Below are positions 47,912 through 59,516 of a DNA stretch of 64,000 nt, piece by piece. How positions within the stretch are numbered: the first letter of the stretch is position 1; the number at the start of each line of letters is the position of its first letter. Under the pieces are notes generated by a model. That model saw only the letters and a list, made by a program, of their open reading frames with translations. It had not been told where the DNA came from and did no database searches. The translations under genes and the position numbers were made by a program. Location of the stretch: the NCBI RefSeq assembly GCF_027942865.1, contig NC_134526.1:573001-637000 (forward strand), read 5' to 3'. The DNA comes from Odontesthes bonariensis. Its lineage: Eukaryota; Chordata; Actinopteri; Atheriniformes; Atherinopsidae.

Positions 47912-48122
47912 TGAGAATCAGTTATTCTTCCTGTTAAATAAACTATAAAATAAAACTAATCACAGTTGGAAGTCTTCATTGTATTTTAGGAAACTTTCTG
48001 TTGTATTTCAGAGTTGTTTTCAGGAGTAAAAATGACTCTTTGATCCTCCTTGTTTGGTCCTTGTTGTGTTTGATGAATCTTGTTGTTTTTTTGTCTTCCG
48101 TCTGAACAGATCGTGCTGAACC

Positions 48123-51100
48123 ATGTCCGCCAGCCTGGATGACACGGACAGCGTGTTCGGTGAGACGCACACACCTCATGAAACCTCGTTTCACTTCATA
48201 ACAACCATAATGACACATTACAGCTGTAGCTTCAAAGCTTCTGAGGAAAACAGTGACTGGTTCATGCATTCGTCTTCAGGGTCTTGCACTCTGCTGCATC
48301 TCTTTGCACGTTACCGCCACCTGGTGGTCACAGGAATGCTCGGCTAGTCAATCAGAGCCAGAGATGGGGACTCGAGTCACTGTTTTGATGACTTGAGACT
48401 CGACTCGGACTTGGAAGTTAAAGACTCGGCACTTGACTTGAACCACGATGACTTGAATGACTTGAGTGTTGAGCATCTAGCATAACTTCGAACTTTGTTC
48501 GTCATTTGAAGATCCATTCTGACCAGTAAGTGCTCGTCAAATTAGCTAATATTATCCTGTAAGCCTAGTCGGTAGCTAGCTAACGTTAGCTTGATATGAT
48601 ACGGGGTGGACAGGTTGGACCCATTGGCCAATGATGTTTACTGACAGTTACTTATATCTTTGTGTTTTCACTTTACTAAGATCAGATTCTGCAGGTAAAA
48701 TTGCAATAATAAGGTGACTTAACTTGACCAAGAAAAAATTACTTGAGACTTGCACATGTGTTAAGGTTGCCAACCGTCCCTTGAAAAACGGAATCGTCCC
48801 GTATTTAGAAACAACAGCACTTTGTCCCATATTACTGTGAGAGTCTGAAAAATAGTCAGTATCATGCCAATGGAAATGAATAACGGGGCTTTATATGAAA
48901 ATGTACGGTAAACTTGTTCCCAGGCCCTGTCCTGCTCTGTGACCAATGAGCTGACAGCACATTCACACCTGAAAATACGCTGTCAGCTCATTGGTCAAGG
49001 AGGTACTGTTGCATGCATGGGTGACAGTAAGCAGACAGCTTTAAGCAATGGTGGACAAAGTACTCAACTCCAGTACTTTATTTAAAGTATTGATACTCAT
49101 GGTCAAATCTTACTCAACTACAAGTTCAAAATTTTACTCAAGTTAAAATACTGAAGAACTTACTTTTAAAAATACTTAAGTACAGAGCCGGCCCAAGGCA
49201 TATGCCAACTACGCGGTCGCTTAGGGCCCCCACGCCACCAGGGGGCCCCAGAGAGCATCGAGACGTTGTGATAAAAAAGTAAATATATACATGAAATTAA
49301 AATAACATTGAATAATTTAAACGAAATTGTATTACACCACAAAATTTTTTTTTATATTTTGACAAAATACTAATACTAGGTTAATTTATGCCTCCTGTTG
49401 GCTGCTGCCACCTTTGGGCAAAATTATTTAAGTATTGTATTTATTATTATTATTTAAGTATTTAATTTTGATTACAACTTTATTTTTCTGTAAGATAATG
49501 TGAATGTCATTTGATTCCATTTTGTATTTGGATTTTGAACACTTTGCACACCATTGCACATCTGAAAGAAATTAAACATTTTAACGTGTTTACTATAAAT
49601 GCAGTCTCCAGCCTGCTGATGTTACTTTCAAATAGTTAAATTAATGAGCCATACTTATACATCACTCTTTATGTAGAAGTTAATTAAACCATATTTATGA
49701 GTTTGCTATCCCTTTAAGGTTAAAAACAAGAATGACTCCTGTATAATGTAAGATGATTACAAATAATGCTAATAATTGTGGGTCCGTTACACACAGAACA
49801 GTGTAGCCTGTGGAATAATGAGGCATCTGGAGCTGAGGTGATGGTAGGGGGGCCCCAAATGAAATTCTGCTTAAGGCCCCATAAAGGCTTGGGCCGGCCC
49901 TGCTTAAGTATTCAAAAGTACAAAGTACATTGCTGTATTATTTTCTGAATTATTTTACAGAACCATGTAACTCTCTGAAACCACTTAATGTAGACTTTTT
50001 GCACCACTCTGCTACAAAATAACAGCTCTGAGCTAACAGCTCTGAGCTAACAGCTCTGAGCTAACAGTGCTACAGTACGTGTTCATTCATTCATTAGTCT
50101 TAAAGTATCGGTGAAATAAAGACAGATAATAAACAGATATAAACGAATCTCCAGTGATCTAAATATCTTACGAAGGACGCCGACTTTCACCAAACTGTTA
50201 TCGGTGACTAGATGAACGTATTTTATGCCAGAAATAAGGTCCAGGTGTAAAAAAATGAGCTTCTCCTTTAAGAAAGATACTTATTTTATTCAGTTAATTT
50301 CGGTATTTTGTATTAAAGTGAATTGCTGGATAATAATTTGTTTCACATGTGTTCATGTCACTCCAAAATATGCATCTAATTCAATTCAGGTTCGAGTTAA
50401 ATAGTTAAAAAATCGTTTCACTCACAAAAAAAGAGCTAAAAAAATTCACCAGGCCAGGAAGAGGGAAGGCCGGCCCTTCTCTAATGAGGTGTCCCTTATT
50501 TATTTTTCAGGGAGTTGGCAACGCTAACATGTGTGACTTGGTCCCATCTCTGATCAGAGCTCTGCAGCGTTTATCTATGCGATAAAGCTTCGAAATGTCC
50601 TCAGGAAAGCTTCGCTAACACGAAGACCGTCATGACTACTGTGACGAGTCTGTAAACTCTATTTCAACACATATTCTGAGGTTTCCAAGTAGCAAATCTA
50701 AACCAGAAATTGATCAAATCTGAAAAAGGAAAGGAATGAATGTCTGTTTCTGATTTCCTGAAGAAAATAATTCCAGTTAGTTTGGAGTCACTGAGGTCGT
50801 TGGAGCAGCTGATTCTGCTGATTAGCACGTTTCCAATGTGTCCTCCTGCTGCTGTTCTCCAGTGTTTCTAATATCACCCGATGTTTCTCCTTCCTCCCCC
50901 ATCTAATATGATTCGGCCCTCTGCGTCCTCCCCCACACATTCCTCCCCCACACATTCCTCCCTCCAGCTCCCATCGCTCATCTCATTTCTGTCTCATCGC
51001 TCCATCCTTTGTTCATCAGGTCGTTACTTTCTCAGAGTCACCTGACTTTGATGCTTTCCAACCCGTCTGTCCCGGCTCTGCTCTTCATCTCCTCCCGGAG

Positions 51101-54100
51101 GTTTACCTCCCCCTCTCTCCCCTCTCTCCCCTCTCTCCCCCTGGGAAATAAAGCTCTGTTAGCTCTGTGTGGGGGAGGAACAGCAGGAGGTCATTATCTT
51201 CCCCTCTGACAGTTTGTTCACATCTAAACAGTGATGAGAAACACAGAAAGCACCAACAGTTAACTAGTATTCATCACCTATTTAAAGGTGGTCATGGAGA
51301 TGTATAAAGATGTATATACTAAAAGAAGTATATATACTAAATATATATATACTAAATATATACTAAAAGAAGTATAAAGTTCAGGGTGGGAGCTGCTGTC
51401 TAACTGTGCGGCTGATGGTCAGCTCCTTGAATATTTGATGGAGGAGGAGGAGCTGGTTTTAATGAAAACTCAAAGTGTCATCAGAAAACCCAGCAGCACA
51501 AACTGCTGTTCATCCATCCATCTATCACTCCATCCATCCATCTATCACTCCATCCATCCATCCTTCCATCAGTCGTCCGTCCGTCCATCCATCTATCCAT
51601 CCTTCCATCCATCCATCTATCACTCCATCCATCCATCCTTCCATCCATCACTCCATCCATCCATCCTTCCATCCATCCATCCATCTATCTATCACTCCAT
51701 CCTTCCATCTATCACTCCATCCATCCATCTATCTATCTATCTATCTATCCATCCATCCATCCATCCATCCATCCATCCATCTATCACTCCATCTATCACT
51801 CCATCCATCCATCTAGCCATCCATCCATCCTTCCATCAGTCGTCCGTCCGTCCGTCCGTCCATCCTGTTATCTCACCAGGTGTCATGTACACCAGGGGTT
51901 CCCAAACCTTTCCATGCCGAGGTCCCCCAAACAGCATCAGCTTCTGGCCCCCTTTGCAATCCACAGACAATGCTACAAAATGTGTAAATAAACATCAACT
52001 TTTAGAAGGTATTTTCTTTCTTTTCTTCACGGACAGCAGCTCGCTGTGTGAACGCAGCCTGACTAAATGCTCTTCTTTAGTCTGAAGAAGTCTGCTGGGT
52101 GTTTTTGTATCAGGTGACGCTGAAGTTTTGAAGGTTTTAAACACTCATTTGAGAGGGTCTCCAGACAGAGGACGCCATTTTTCTGTACGGCTGTAAATTT
52201 GACAATTTTTTATAATGATGTTTAAAAAAAATTAAATTCTATTTTTTTATCATCTTCACTCCAATTTTCTGAGGCCCCCCTAGCGCCCCCTAGCGGCCCC
52301 CACTTTGAAAACCACTGGTGTACGCCACCTGACAGAACGCGGCCCCTCCACCCTTGGAGGAAACATTAATGAATTAAATGTGGCCCCTGCACTGTGTTTC
52401 AGACCTCAATGAGGCGATCCCAGAGACCGAGCTGCTGGACAACAGCATCCAGAAAGGCCGAGCCCAGCTGTCCGTCAAGGCCCGCCGGCAGCGCCCCTCC
52501 AGGTCCCGTTACCGTGACAGCGTGAGCTCCACGGAGGGCGACGACGGCTTCGACAGGAAGGTAGAGATCGTCCTGACTCTGGGGATGTAGATATTTATTC
52601 AGATTAAAGGGACAGTTCGCCTCCTCTGACATGAAGCTGTATGACATCCCATATCAGCAACATCATTTATGAACATCTTCTTACCCCCTGATCCAGAGTT
52701 AACCAGCTGATTTAATTTACTTACTTAGATATTAATTCAGATTAACTCTGATGTGTGTGTCTCTATGCCAGGACAGTCCACTACAGTCTGCCCGCTCACC
52801 TCTCCACCTGGCCATGCGAGGCTCCTCCCCCTCCCCTGATTCACTGCTGTCGTCTCGAAGCCCCGCCTTCTCTTTTGATGCATCACTGGTGAGACCAATC
52901 AGAGCACAGCACAGATTTAAAGCTTGTTATGGAAACTGTGGCTGTGTTCGAAACTACATACTTCCATACTACATACTCATTGATCAGACAGTATGCAGAG
53001 CGTTTACCCACAATGCATTTCGCTCCTGCCCGAGCCGAAATCAGCCGGCCTGAAGCTGATTTCTCTTAAGCTCTAAACTCTGTAAACTTTAGCAACATTT
53101 GAAACATTTTCAGGTGAGAAAGTAGTCGTTTAGACCCCCAACGTGTTGAAAACCTGACAAAATACCGGCTGTTTACCATTTAGTTCCCACGAATTCGGCG
53201 CTACTAAAGCTAGCCGCAGTGAGCTAACGCACTTCCTGTTATTTTCACAAAATAAAATACCCGTTGCCTTTTATCATAGGGAAAGCCATTACCATACAAT
53301 TGGTGCTTTTGTTTTGAAAACAGGAAGTGAACCTACCCTCGTTGTAGCTAGCTTGAAACTGCCGTTTTTGTCAGGGTGGGGTTTAGGGAAGGACACGGAT
53401 GCGGACTTTTCAAAAATAAAGGCTGATTTATTAACAAAAAACAAAGTTTCAACACTAAGCGCGGCTTAGCCGGATTCAAAAATCAAACTGTGAAAAAACA
53501 AACAAAGGTCTCAACAAGGCATGGATTAGATAAATACTTAACTTTAGGTCAGAACAGGCATGCATGAAGGGCAGGTGAAAAACATGGCAGGCAGGGAAGA
53601 CAAGCAAAGAACCAACAAACTGAGAGGGGAGGCAGGAAGCTAAATAGGGAGTGAGTGATTGGTGACTGGGTGCAGCTGAGGGAAAAAACACAGGTGAAGT
53701 GAGTGAAACTAATTAACAGAGTGCAGGGAAACTACAACATGGCTAACCTAAAAACTAAACATAGACTGAGGCCGTTTCTCAATACCAAGAATGCAAAGAA
53801 CAGACTTGTGTTCTTGAGGAGAATGTTCTTGCTAGTCAACCTCGGAAGAATGAACTCGGGAGATCACAAGTACACATGCTCCGTTTTCAGTTTTGAGACG
53901 ATGCGTTCTTCGTGCCCGAGGCAGCCTGCTCTGATTAACAAGTTTGAGACGCAAAATTCTTCCGAACAAAATTGTAAATAGCTGGTATTAAGACAAATGA
54001 ACGATAAAATCGGGATCTAAAAGGCTACTTTCTCGCCTCAAAATGTTTTAAACGTGGATAAAGTGATATATTTAAAGAGTTTAGAGCTAAAATGAAATCA

Positions 54101-56923
54101 GCTTCAGCCTGTTGATTTCGGCTCGGGTAGGAGCGCAGTGCATTGTGGGATATTTGCGCTGACAAGTTAGCACAAGTTAGCTACCGATGCATCCTCGGTA
54201 AAATGGGCGTGTCGAGAACACATCCGGGAACTTTCACCGTTCTCGGCGAAATGCGAACTTGTGTCTTGGGACAGTACTTGGGCTGCGACTGATGACGTTT
54301 CACAAGAACACAAGAACGGACAAGAACATATATTGAGAAACGGCCTGAAACTCAAAAACCGTGACCTAAAACATGAAACTAAAAACATAAGTCGATGGGC
54401 GTGACAGTTTTGACAGGAAATGACGATCGGCGACGTCACGTTATGTTGCATCTTGGGTAGTTTGAGTATGAGTAGTAACCTCATGATGCATACCCAACAT
54501 TTAGGAGAATCTAGTATGCATCCTGGGAAAAAGTTAGTATGAGAAGTATGAGTAGTGGGAGTAGTATGAGTAGTGTGAGTAGTATGAGTAGTGGGAGTAG
54601 TATGAGTAGTAGGAGTAGTAGGAGTAGTATGCTGTTTGGAACACAGCCCATGAATGAAATCGTGTAAAACATCATCCTTCATCCTGAAACATCTGGATCT
54701 GTCAGGGCCGTCGCTCTCCAGAGGATGGAGGCACATCACTGGCTACTCCCCCGCGGGGGCGGTACCATCAGCTGACCAACGCCACGTCTCAGGAGGCCTT
54801 AGTTACGCCGAGCAGCTCTCCATCTAAATCCTACCCCTCCTCCGACTGCTCGCCCGTCTACATGAGGAGGAACCGGAGGCCCGACAGCGAAGGTACGCAC
54901 CTGGAGTGTTGTTCCTCCTGAGAGAGCATCAGGAGCTTTGAAGGATTGCCGAGTCGTGTTGTTCTGCAGGCGCTGATGTGTGTTTGGTTCTGTGCGTCAG
55001 TGTTGGTCTCAGATTCGAGTCGCGACGCCAGCCCAGCTGATCCCGGCAGCCCGACCGTCGTCTTTGACAAGAAGACGAAGAGACGCTTCCTGGACCTGGG
55101 GTGAGACTTTGTTTCTTTAACCCTTTGTGTGCTTAACATTGTGTGATGAAACCACCTGTTATTTATCTATTCAACTCAACTCAACACATTTTTTATCATG
55201 TAGTTTTTGTTACACAATACAAAAAGATAATCAGCAGTTTTCAGGATTACACTTTATTTATTTTTTGGTCAGTTGGACCAACAGTTTTCTTGTTTTCTCA
55301 GTTTTCTTTTACATAATAAAGGTTTATTATTGCTATTATATAAATGTGAAGTAATTACTTCTGAATTAATTAAATTGAAAAAACTTTTAAAAAACTGTAA
55401 AAAACTGTTAAAAAACTGTTAAAAAACATTAAAAACTTAAAAAACTGTTAAAAAACTGTTAAAAAAACATTAAAAAAACATTAAAAAACTGTTAAAACAC
55501 CATTAAATAACTGTTAAAAAACTGTTAAAAACAGTTGGACCAACAGTTTTCTTGTTTTCTCAGTTTTCTTTTACATAATAAAGGTTTATTATTGCTATTA
55601 TATAAATGTGAAGTAATTACTTCTGAATTAATTATATTGAAAGGGGAAAAAAATGTTTCTGGTGTTTAAATGGTTTTATAATTCACGGGTCAGAAATGAC
55701 CCATAAGACAAAGAGCTCACTGACTAAACTGGTGCATGCGTACAACTGGTGTTTAACCTTGTAGCACCCAGCATATGAATAATCATTGAGAAAAATCATT
55801 TTGGCTCTTCTTGCATCTTTTTGGGTGGGAATAAACCAATATTTTTGGAATTTGGCTATTTTTGATCATTTTAGGCAATGTTGCATATTTGCAGCTGTGG
55901 GCTTTCCTGATTCATTTAGTTCCCAAAACCAAGTCATTCTCTGCAGATCGTTATAGTGAAAGTTCACCAGTAACTGCTGCTGCCACAATAAAATGTATAT
56001 AATAATCCTTTATGGAATATTCTTAATACAAAGTGCGGAACGCAACCATCATAAACTTTCCATTCAACAACAAATCAAACAGATTTCACAGATCTTTGTT
56101 GTGAAAAAGTCAAGCACATATAAAATGCAAAAAATATCATGTAAATAAAAATGTAATGTAAATAAAAAATGTGCACATGAAGGCAAAAAAAATAATCATA
56201 ATAATACAATTTGGAGAGCTGAGCTCCCATTAGCGCTGTGAAAGGTGGACAAAGCAGAGCAGAACCAACCAGAACAGCACCGCAGAGCAGAGTGTGATCA
56301 CTGAGCCAAGAAAATGATGCTGTGACATAAAATGTAATGTAAATAAAAATAAAAAATATTATGTAAATAAATAATATAAATATAAATAAAAATATAATGT
56401 AAATAAATAATATAAATAAAAATATAATGTAAATATAAATAAAAATATAATGTAAATATAAATAAAAATATAATGTAAATAAAAATATAAATAAAAATAT
56501 TATGTAAATAAACAAAGTAAATAAATAAAAAGCTTGTTGCATATCTGCAGCTGTGGGTGCTACATGGTTAATGTGAGATGAAGGGAGGAAACGTCCACAG
56601 CTCTGTCTCTGTGTCTCAGGGTGACGCTCAGGCGTTCCTACATCAGAGTGAGGAAAGATAAATCCAACAGGTTCTCCGTGGGCAGCAGGTGGGTCCCTCA
56701 CACACAACAACAAGTCGTCAGAATCCGTGTGTTTCCCGTCCTGACGCTGTCCTCTGTCCTCAGAGAGCCCTCAGAGAGTCCGTCTCGGTCCTCCGGATCC
56801 TTCGTCTCCTTCTCCTGGTTCAGCGAAGGACGGGGGGGCTCGCTGTCCTCCTCCGGGACGCCGCCCTGCTCCCCCAAAATCCCCCCGCTGGGCTCCCAGA
56901 GGCCCACAAAGTCTCACTCTCAG
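48123..56923 (+). CDS. samd14: Sterile alpha motif domain-containing protein 14 (SAMD14), N-terminal part
   Basis: Coding exons 48123-48159, 52403-52560, 52772-52888, 54706-54892, 55001-55100, 56620-56688 and 56764-56923 join in phase (276 codons); later exons lie beyond the window. The start [12 protein letters not shown] is followed by [20 protein letters not shown] and [18 protein letters not shown], which align with human SAMD14 (DLDLAVPETARLDSS, RHRPSRSRLRDSASSAE). Further matches: [32 protein letters not shown] and SFSWF. The visible part is disordered and Ser/Pro-rich; the SAM domain that ends the protein is missing. SAMD14 is an intracellular protein linked to Kit signalling and actin capping in mammals (family knowledge). 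Its introns hold large arrays and nested transposons, but all visible exons are intact. Confidence 0.93.
49046..49920. mobile_element. Fragment of a third element (CAATGGTGGACAAAGTAC end)
   Basis: A left terminus resembling CAGTGGTGGACAAAGTAC, with subterminal ACTCAAGT/AAGTACTT motifs, lies inside the second element. Its right terminus was not found. It hosts a fourth element at 49183-49902. Confidence 0.5.
49183..49902. mobile_element. hAT-type element nested in the third element, with perfect 8-bp TSD
   Basis: Ends CAGAGCCGGCCCAAGGC and GCTTGGGCCGGCCCTG are inverted. The 8-bp duplication CTTAAGTA is at 49175-49182 and 49903-49910. The 720-bp interior has no transposase frame. Confidence 0.9.
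50026..50068. repeat. 16-bp repeat, three copies
   Basis: AACAGCTCTGAGCTAA-type unit in tandem, with internal symmetry (AGCTCTGAGCT). Confidence 0.8.
51290..51870. repeat. Simple repeats: TATATACTAAA tract and CATC/TATC/CGTC tetranucleotides
   Basis: TATATACTAAA-type repeats at 51305-51370, then a compound (CATC)n/(TATC)n/(CGTC)n microsatellite at 51510-51870. Open frames through it are artefacts. Confidence 0.92.
51893..52317. mobile_element. hAT-type MITE
   Basis: It begins CAGGGGTTCCCAAACCTTT and ends ACTTTGAAAACCACTG, inverted to each other. Flanks ATGTACAC and GTGTACGC agree at 6 of 8 positions, consistent with a decayed 8-bp duplication. It lies in samd14 intron 1 just before coding exon 2. 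Confidence 0.75.
52604..52690. mobile_element. Partial copy of the TTAA foldback family
   Basis: It begins TTAAAGGGACAGTTCGCC and matches the first 85 bp of the arm at 1175, ending after CATCTTCTTACCCCCTG. It lies in samd14 between coding exons 2 and 3. Confidence 0.8.
53369..54406. mobile_element. Solo LTR with 5-bp TSD, inside element A copy 4
   Basis: It begins TGTCAGGG and ends GTGACA (TG...CA with inverted TGTCA/TGACA). GTTTT is duplicated at 53364-53368 and 54407-54411; copy 2 of element A has a single GTTTT at this site. It contains AATAAAGG near its left end. No internal retroelement genes remain. It is itself interrupted by 53770-54345. Confidence 0.82.
53770..54345. mobile_element. 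Element C, nested in the solo LTR
   Basis: Inverted ends GGCCGTTTCTCAATA and TATTGAGAAACGGCC, with TGA on both sides (53767-53769, 54346-54348), a possible 3-bp duplication as in PIF/Harbinger. Part of its interior (54030-54150) is a diverged reverse-complement relative of the element A body (GAAATCAGCTTCAGCCTG, GCATTGTGGG). Confidence 0.75.
55225..55705. mobile_element. Two copies of the GGTCAGTTGGACCAACAG repeat around a TTAAAAAACTG array
   Basis: Copies at 55225-55370 and 55530-55705 match 37727-37960 in csf3. Between them is an array of AAAAAACTGTT / AAAAAACATT units (55375-55530). The second copy extends to GGGTCAGAAATGACCC. Confidence 0.7.
56130..56540. repeat. AT-rich ATAATGTAAATAAAAAT array
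   Basis: Irregular tandem TAAATAAAAATATAATG-type units, mostly 56330-56530, just before samd14 exon 6. Minus-strand open frames (Phe/Ile/Tyr-rich) are artefacts. Confidence 0.85.
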
Positions 56924-57315
56924 GTAGGAAAGAGGCCCGACACTTTGTCCCTGGTTACCTGTATTCATCTCTCTGTGTAACCCATTTAGGCCTAAAACGC
57001 CTGGAAAAGAATGCCTGTAAAACCTATGGGCGATTTCAGAAAGACCCCCTAAAACCTGAAGTTTTTCTGGAAATTCAGCAATTGTGTCAACGCCTACTAA
57101 ATGATTGATTTCTCAGCCTCTGTAGCAGATAGAAACAAAATTCAAAAAGTATTTGAGAGTTTACACCTGTGGCTTTCTTTGGAAATTGAGTTTATTTACA
57201 TACACCTTCACGAAAATAGAAAATGTAAAAAGTAAAGTGCAGGAACAGCACTATTTTCAATTAGAAAACAGTAATAAAATAAAATAAAATTTTATTCTAT
57301 ATTTAAATGATTTAT

Positions 57316-58760
57316 TTATCTATTTATTTTATCGCCAGTAATCTCTTCGTACTGGCAGCACAAGGAGCCCATACACATTCCAATAAACGTTTCCATCCCC
57401 GGCACAGTTACGTGGGACCACCTTGCCATCTTTGCTCGAGCTGGAGTCTGAAGTACCTGCTCACTGTATCTGTTCGTCTCGGAAACGAGATGCGCCCAAA
57501 GCTCCTCAGTAAAAATATGATTAAATGCCTGCAACGGTGTGGCATCTGCAGGTAAATCCATTTTCACCGCTGGTGTGCGGTTGAAACCGTCGATTACGGT
57601 GCTAATTGTCAGTCTTCCACTCACATTCAAACCCTTCATAATCATCCTAAAACATATGTGCTCGCCATAAATCTCCATCAGTTGGGTCAGCACGTTCATC
57701 AGCATCATCAGAGCCAAGAAACTCCTCACAACCGCTCCCGTCTGAAATGTCTTCCCACTGAAAGTCCTCCATGTTCGATGTAACTTAAAGGGCTCATGAC
57801 ACCTGGAGACGACCTTTTTTTGTTTAGTCTGAAATAACTATTATTTTCGAGTTGAAATACATTTTTGTGATAAATATGCCCGGTTCTCTGTTATTTTTCG
57901 AAATTTGAACGCACGCCACTGAAATCCACAGGCAGCGTCCCTGGAGCAGACGTCATAAAAATGACGTGTGCTCCCTCCTCCTCTCGCACACTTTAGACTG
58001 TTCAGCAGCACACCGACTCATCTACCACTGGCATTGGCTCACACCCCCCACAAGAACCCCTAAAGCAGGGGTGGCCAACCGGTCAGAGCCGCATTTTTGA
58101 CTGTGTTACCACAAAGAGCCACATTATTTTGAAAAATGACCGAATTTTCTCCGTTCCATCCGTCTGTTCTTGACTCGCTCAGCATCAGCGCTGAAATTAA
58201 ACCCACGAACCGAGCAAAATGAGTCTAAAACAGGCGTGTTTGGAAAGCTTCTTCACATGAGGAGACAGAAGAAGAGGCTGTGACCACTAAGAAAAAGAAA
58301 GCTGCATTTTGAAGACATGTTTCAGCGTTACCATAGCGACCAGAGAGCGTTAGGAGGCAGAGTCGTTATATCAGGACGCTGGTAATAAAGTTACATACAA
58401 GTACACAGTGGATTCAAGTTTATTATTATAAACCAGCACCGGGTTTCGCCCGGGGCGTAAATCAGTGTCGGACCGCCACTGCATATGAGGCATATGAGCA
58501 ACAGCGCCTTCCGCCTCGCCATCCGAACTTTCCGTGGAACCGTGTGGCTCCAACTCATCCAGGTATGGCTCGTAAATTCGGGCATAACGCCCCTCACATT
58601 GTCCTCCAGCATTGGTCGGACTCTGCCACTTCGAAAAATGTGTCAGGATCCGAGGATGATTCGGAGGAGTTGTCAGAATCCCTGATGTAGCTATGACAGA
58701 TGTCAGGATCGTTCCGGAGTGCACGTCATAGGGCACGTGACGGACTAACAGGAAGCTCAC
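57316..58760 (-). pseudogene. piggyBac transposase N-terminal half, broken
   Basis: The first piece (58760-58371) is an acidic N-terminal region (DELEPHGSTESSDGEAEG). The second (57729-57316) contains DLPADATPLQAFNHIFTEE, LWAHLVSETNRYSEQ and an E-T-F-I-G-M-C-M-G stretch, matching the start of the piggyBac DDE_Tnp_1_7 domain. The pieces are separated by a hAT-like insertion (58066-58360) and the catalytic aspartates are missing. It is a relic on the opposite strand to samd14. Confidence 0.75.
58066..58360 (+). mobile_element. hAT-like fragment (ZBED-type start)
   Basis: It begins CAGGGGTGGCCAACC, a hAT-like terminus, and includes AGAGCCACATTATTTTG. Around 58218 a short frame starts MSLKQACLESFF, resembling the start of ZBED5-like hAT transposases, followed by a Lys-rich stretch in another frame. 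It is truncated. Confidence 0.5.
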
Positions 58761-59047
58761 CAGCAGATCGCAGAAATCGCACTTTTAAAAGACCGTACAA
58801 ACTCAATTTCTCTTTCATAATGATTAAAACCAGCTTCAAGTGACTATTTTGTATGAGTACTTTCAATGTGTTTATGTGTATTACAGTATGTTCCACGTGT
58901 CATGAGGTCTTTGACTTCAAAACAATGACACGAGGAACATGACGACACTCTCACGTGTCTAATATAATGCATTTAATTAGCGCAGAGGTCAATAATTGGT
59001 GCAAAACAACCTTATACATGAAAAAAGACGTGTACGCTTTCCCGGCC

Positions 59048-59474
59048 TTAAAGTAATACTATGTGACATTTCTACCTTAAAATAACAGCTTGAAACAAAT
59101 TGTGCGGCTAGAATGAGTTTTAATATTACGACTGGCCTGTCTCCTATGCCCTTCGGGGGTCTGAGATGGAATAACTACGCTATGTAACTTTGCTGGAGCG
59201 GCCCGGGAGCTGAGCGGAAGTACTTCGACTTGCTTTCTGGCACACCTACCGCAAAAACAAATAGACCCTCTCACGCTGCCAGGTACATTTGATTACTCTT
59301 ACCTTCTCGGTCGACATAGCTTGCACCTTCTGACTCCTCGCCGGTTCGTCAACAAACGTGAAAGTGAAAGTGAAAGGGTGTTGTATTTACGACAGTGTAA
59401 CCGTACATTACCTCCAAGCCTGTAGGGGGAGCTCCAGAGTGGGCTTTTTGAGAAGTTACATTGTATTGCTTTAA
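59048..59474. mobile_element. TTAA-flanked MITE (AGTAATACTATGTGAC ends) nested in the piggyBac relic
   Basis: TTAAAGTAATACTATGTGAC at the left and TTACATTGTATTGCTTTAA at the right are inverted, with TTAA at both ends. It has no transposase. A CTTTCCCGGCC motif of the host occurs just outside on both sides. Confidence 0.65.
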
Positions 59475-59516
59475 AGGTAGAAATGCTGCAATGCTTTCCC
59501 GGCCTCAATGGGTTAA

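Larger units (their letters stand above)
48762..50526. mobile_element. hAT-type element nested in the outer hAT, with perfect 8-bp TSD
   Basis: Ends TAAGGTTGCCAACC and GTTGGCAACGCTA are inverted. The 8-bp duplication ACATGTGT is at 48754-48761 and 50527-50534. Removing it restores continuous outer-element sequence. No transposase frame is seen. Confidence 0.88.
48359..50552. mobile_element. hAT-type non-autonomous element (outer), with perfect 8-bp TSD
   Basis: The left end CAGAGATGGGGACTCGAG and the right end GACTTGGTCCCATCTCTG are inverted. The 8-bp duplication ATCAGAGC occurs on both sides (48351-48358 and 50553-50560), the hAT signature. Its ends are rich in ACTTGA repeats. Another element is nested inside it. 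Confidence 0.9.
52940..54648 (+). mobile_element. Element A, copy 4, split by a solo LTR
   Basis: It runs from GGCTGTGTTCGAAACTACA to TTTGGAACACAGCC with the same body as copy 2, so both ends are present. The CATACT tract is only about 30 bp here. A right-hand subterminal GAGTAGTATGAGTAGT repeat (54540-54630) has expanded instead. The body is interrupted at 53368 by a solo LTR. Confidence 0.88.
56977..59516 (-). mobile_element. Second piggyBac-type transposon relic
   Basis: The left end GTAACCCATTTAGGCC and the right end, read in reverse, TTAACCCATTGAGGCCGGGA form inverted termini with a TTAA (right) and GTAA (left) flank. The minus strand carries two pieces of a transposase N-terminal half. 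A hAT-like fragment (from 58066) and a TTAA-flanked element (59048-59474) are nested inside. It lies in a samd14 intron. Confidence 0.72.

Noticed and set aside
51435..52085. Frame rich in HPSIHPS repeats
   Set aside because: Translation of a CATC/TATC microsatellite.
54167..54739. 190-codon minus-strand frame with Thr/Pro/His repeats
   Set aside because: It crosses the nested transposon ends and is antisense to samd14 exon 4. The Thr-Pro-Thr-His part is the GAGTAGT subterminal repeat.
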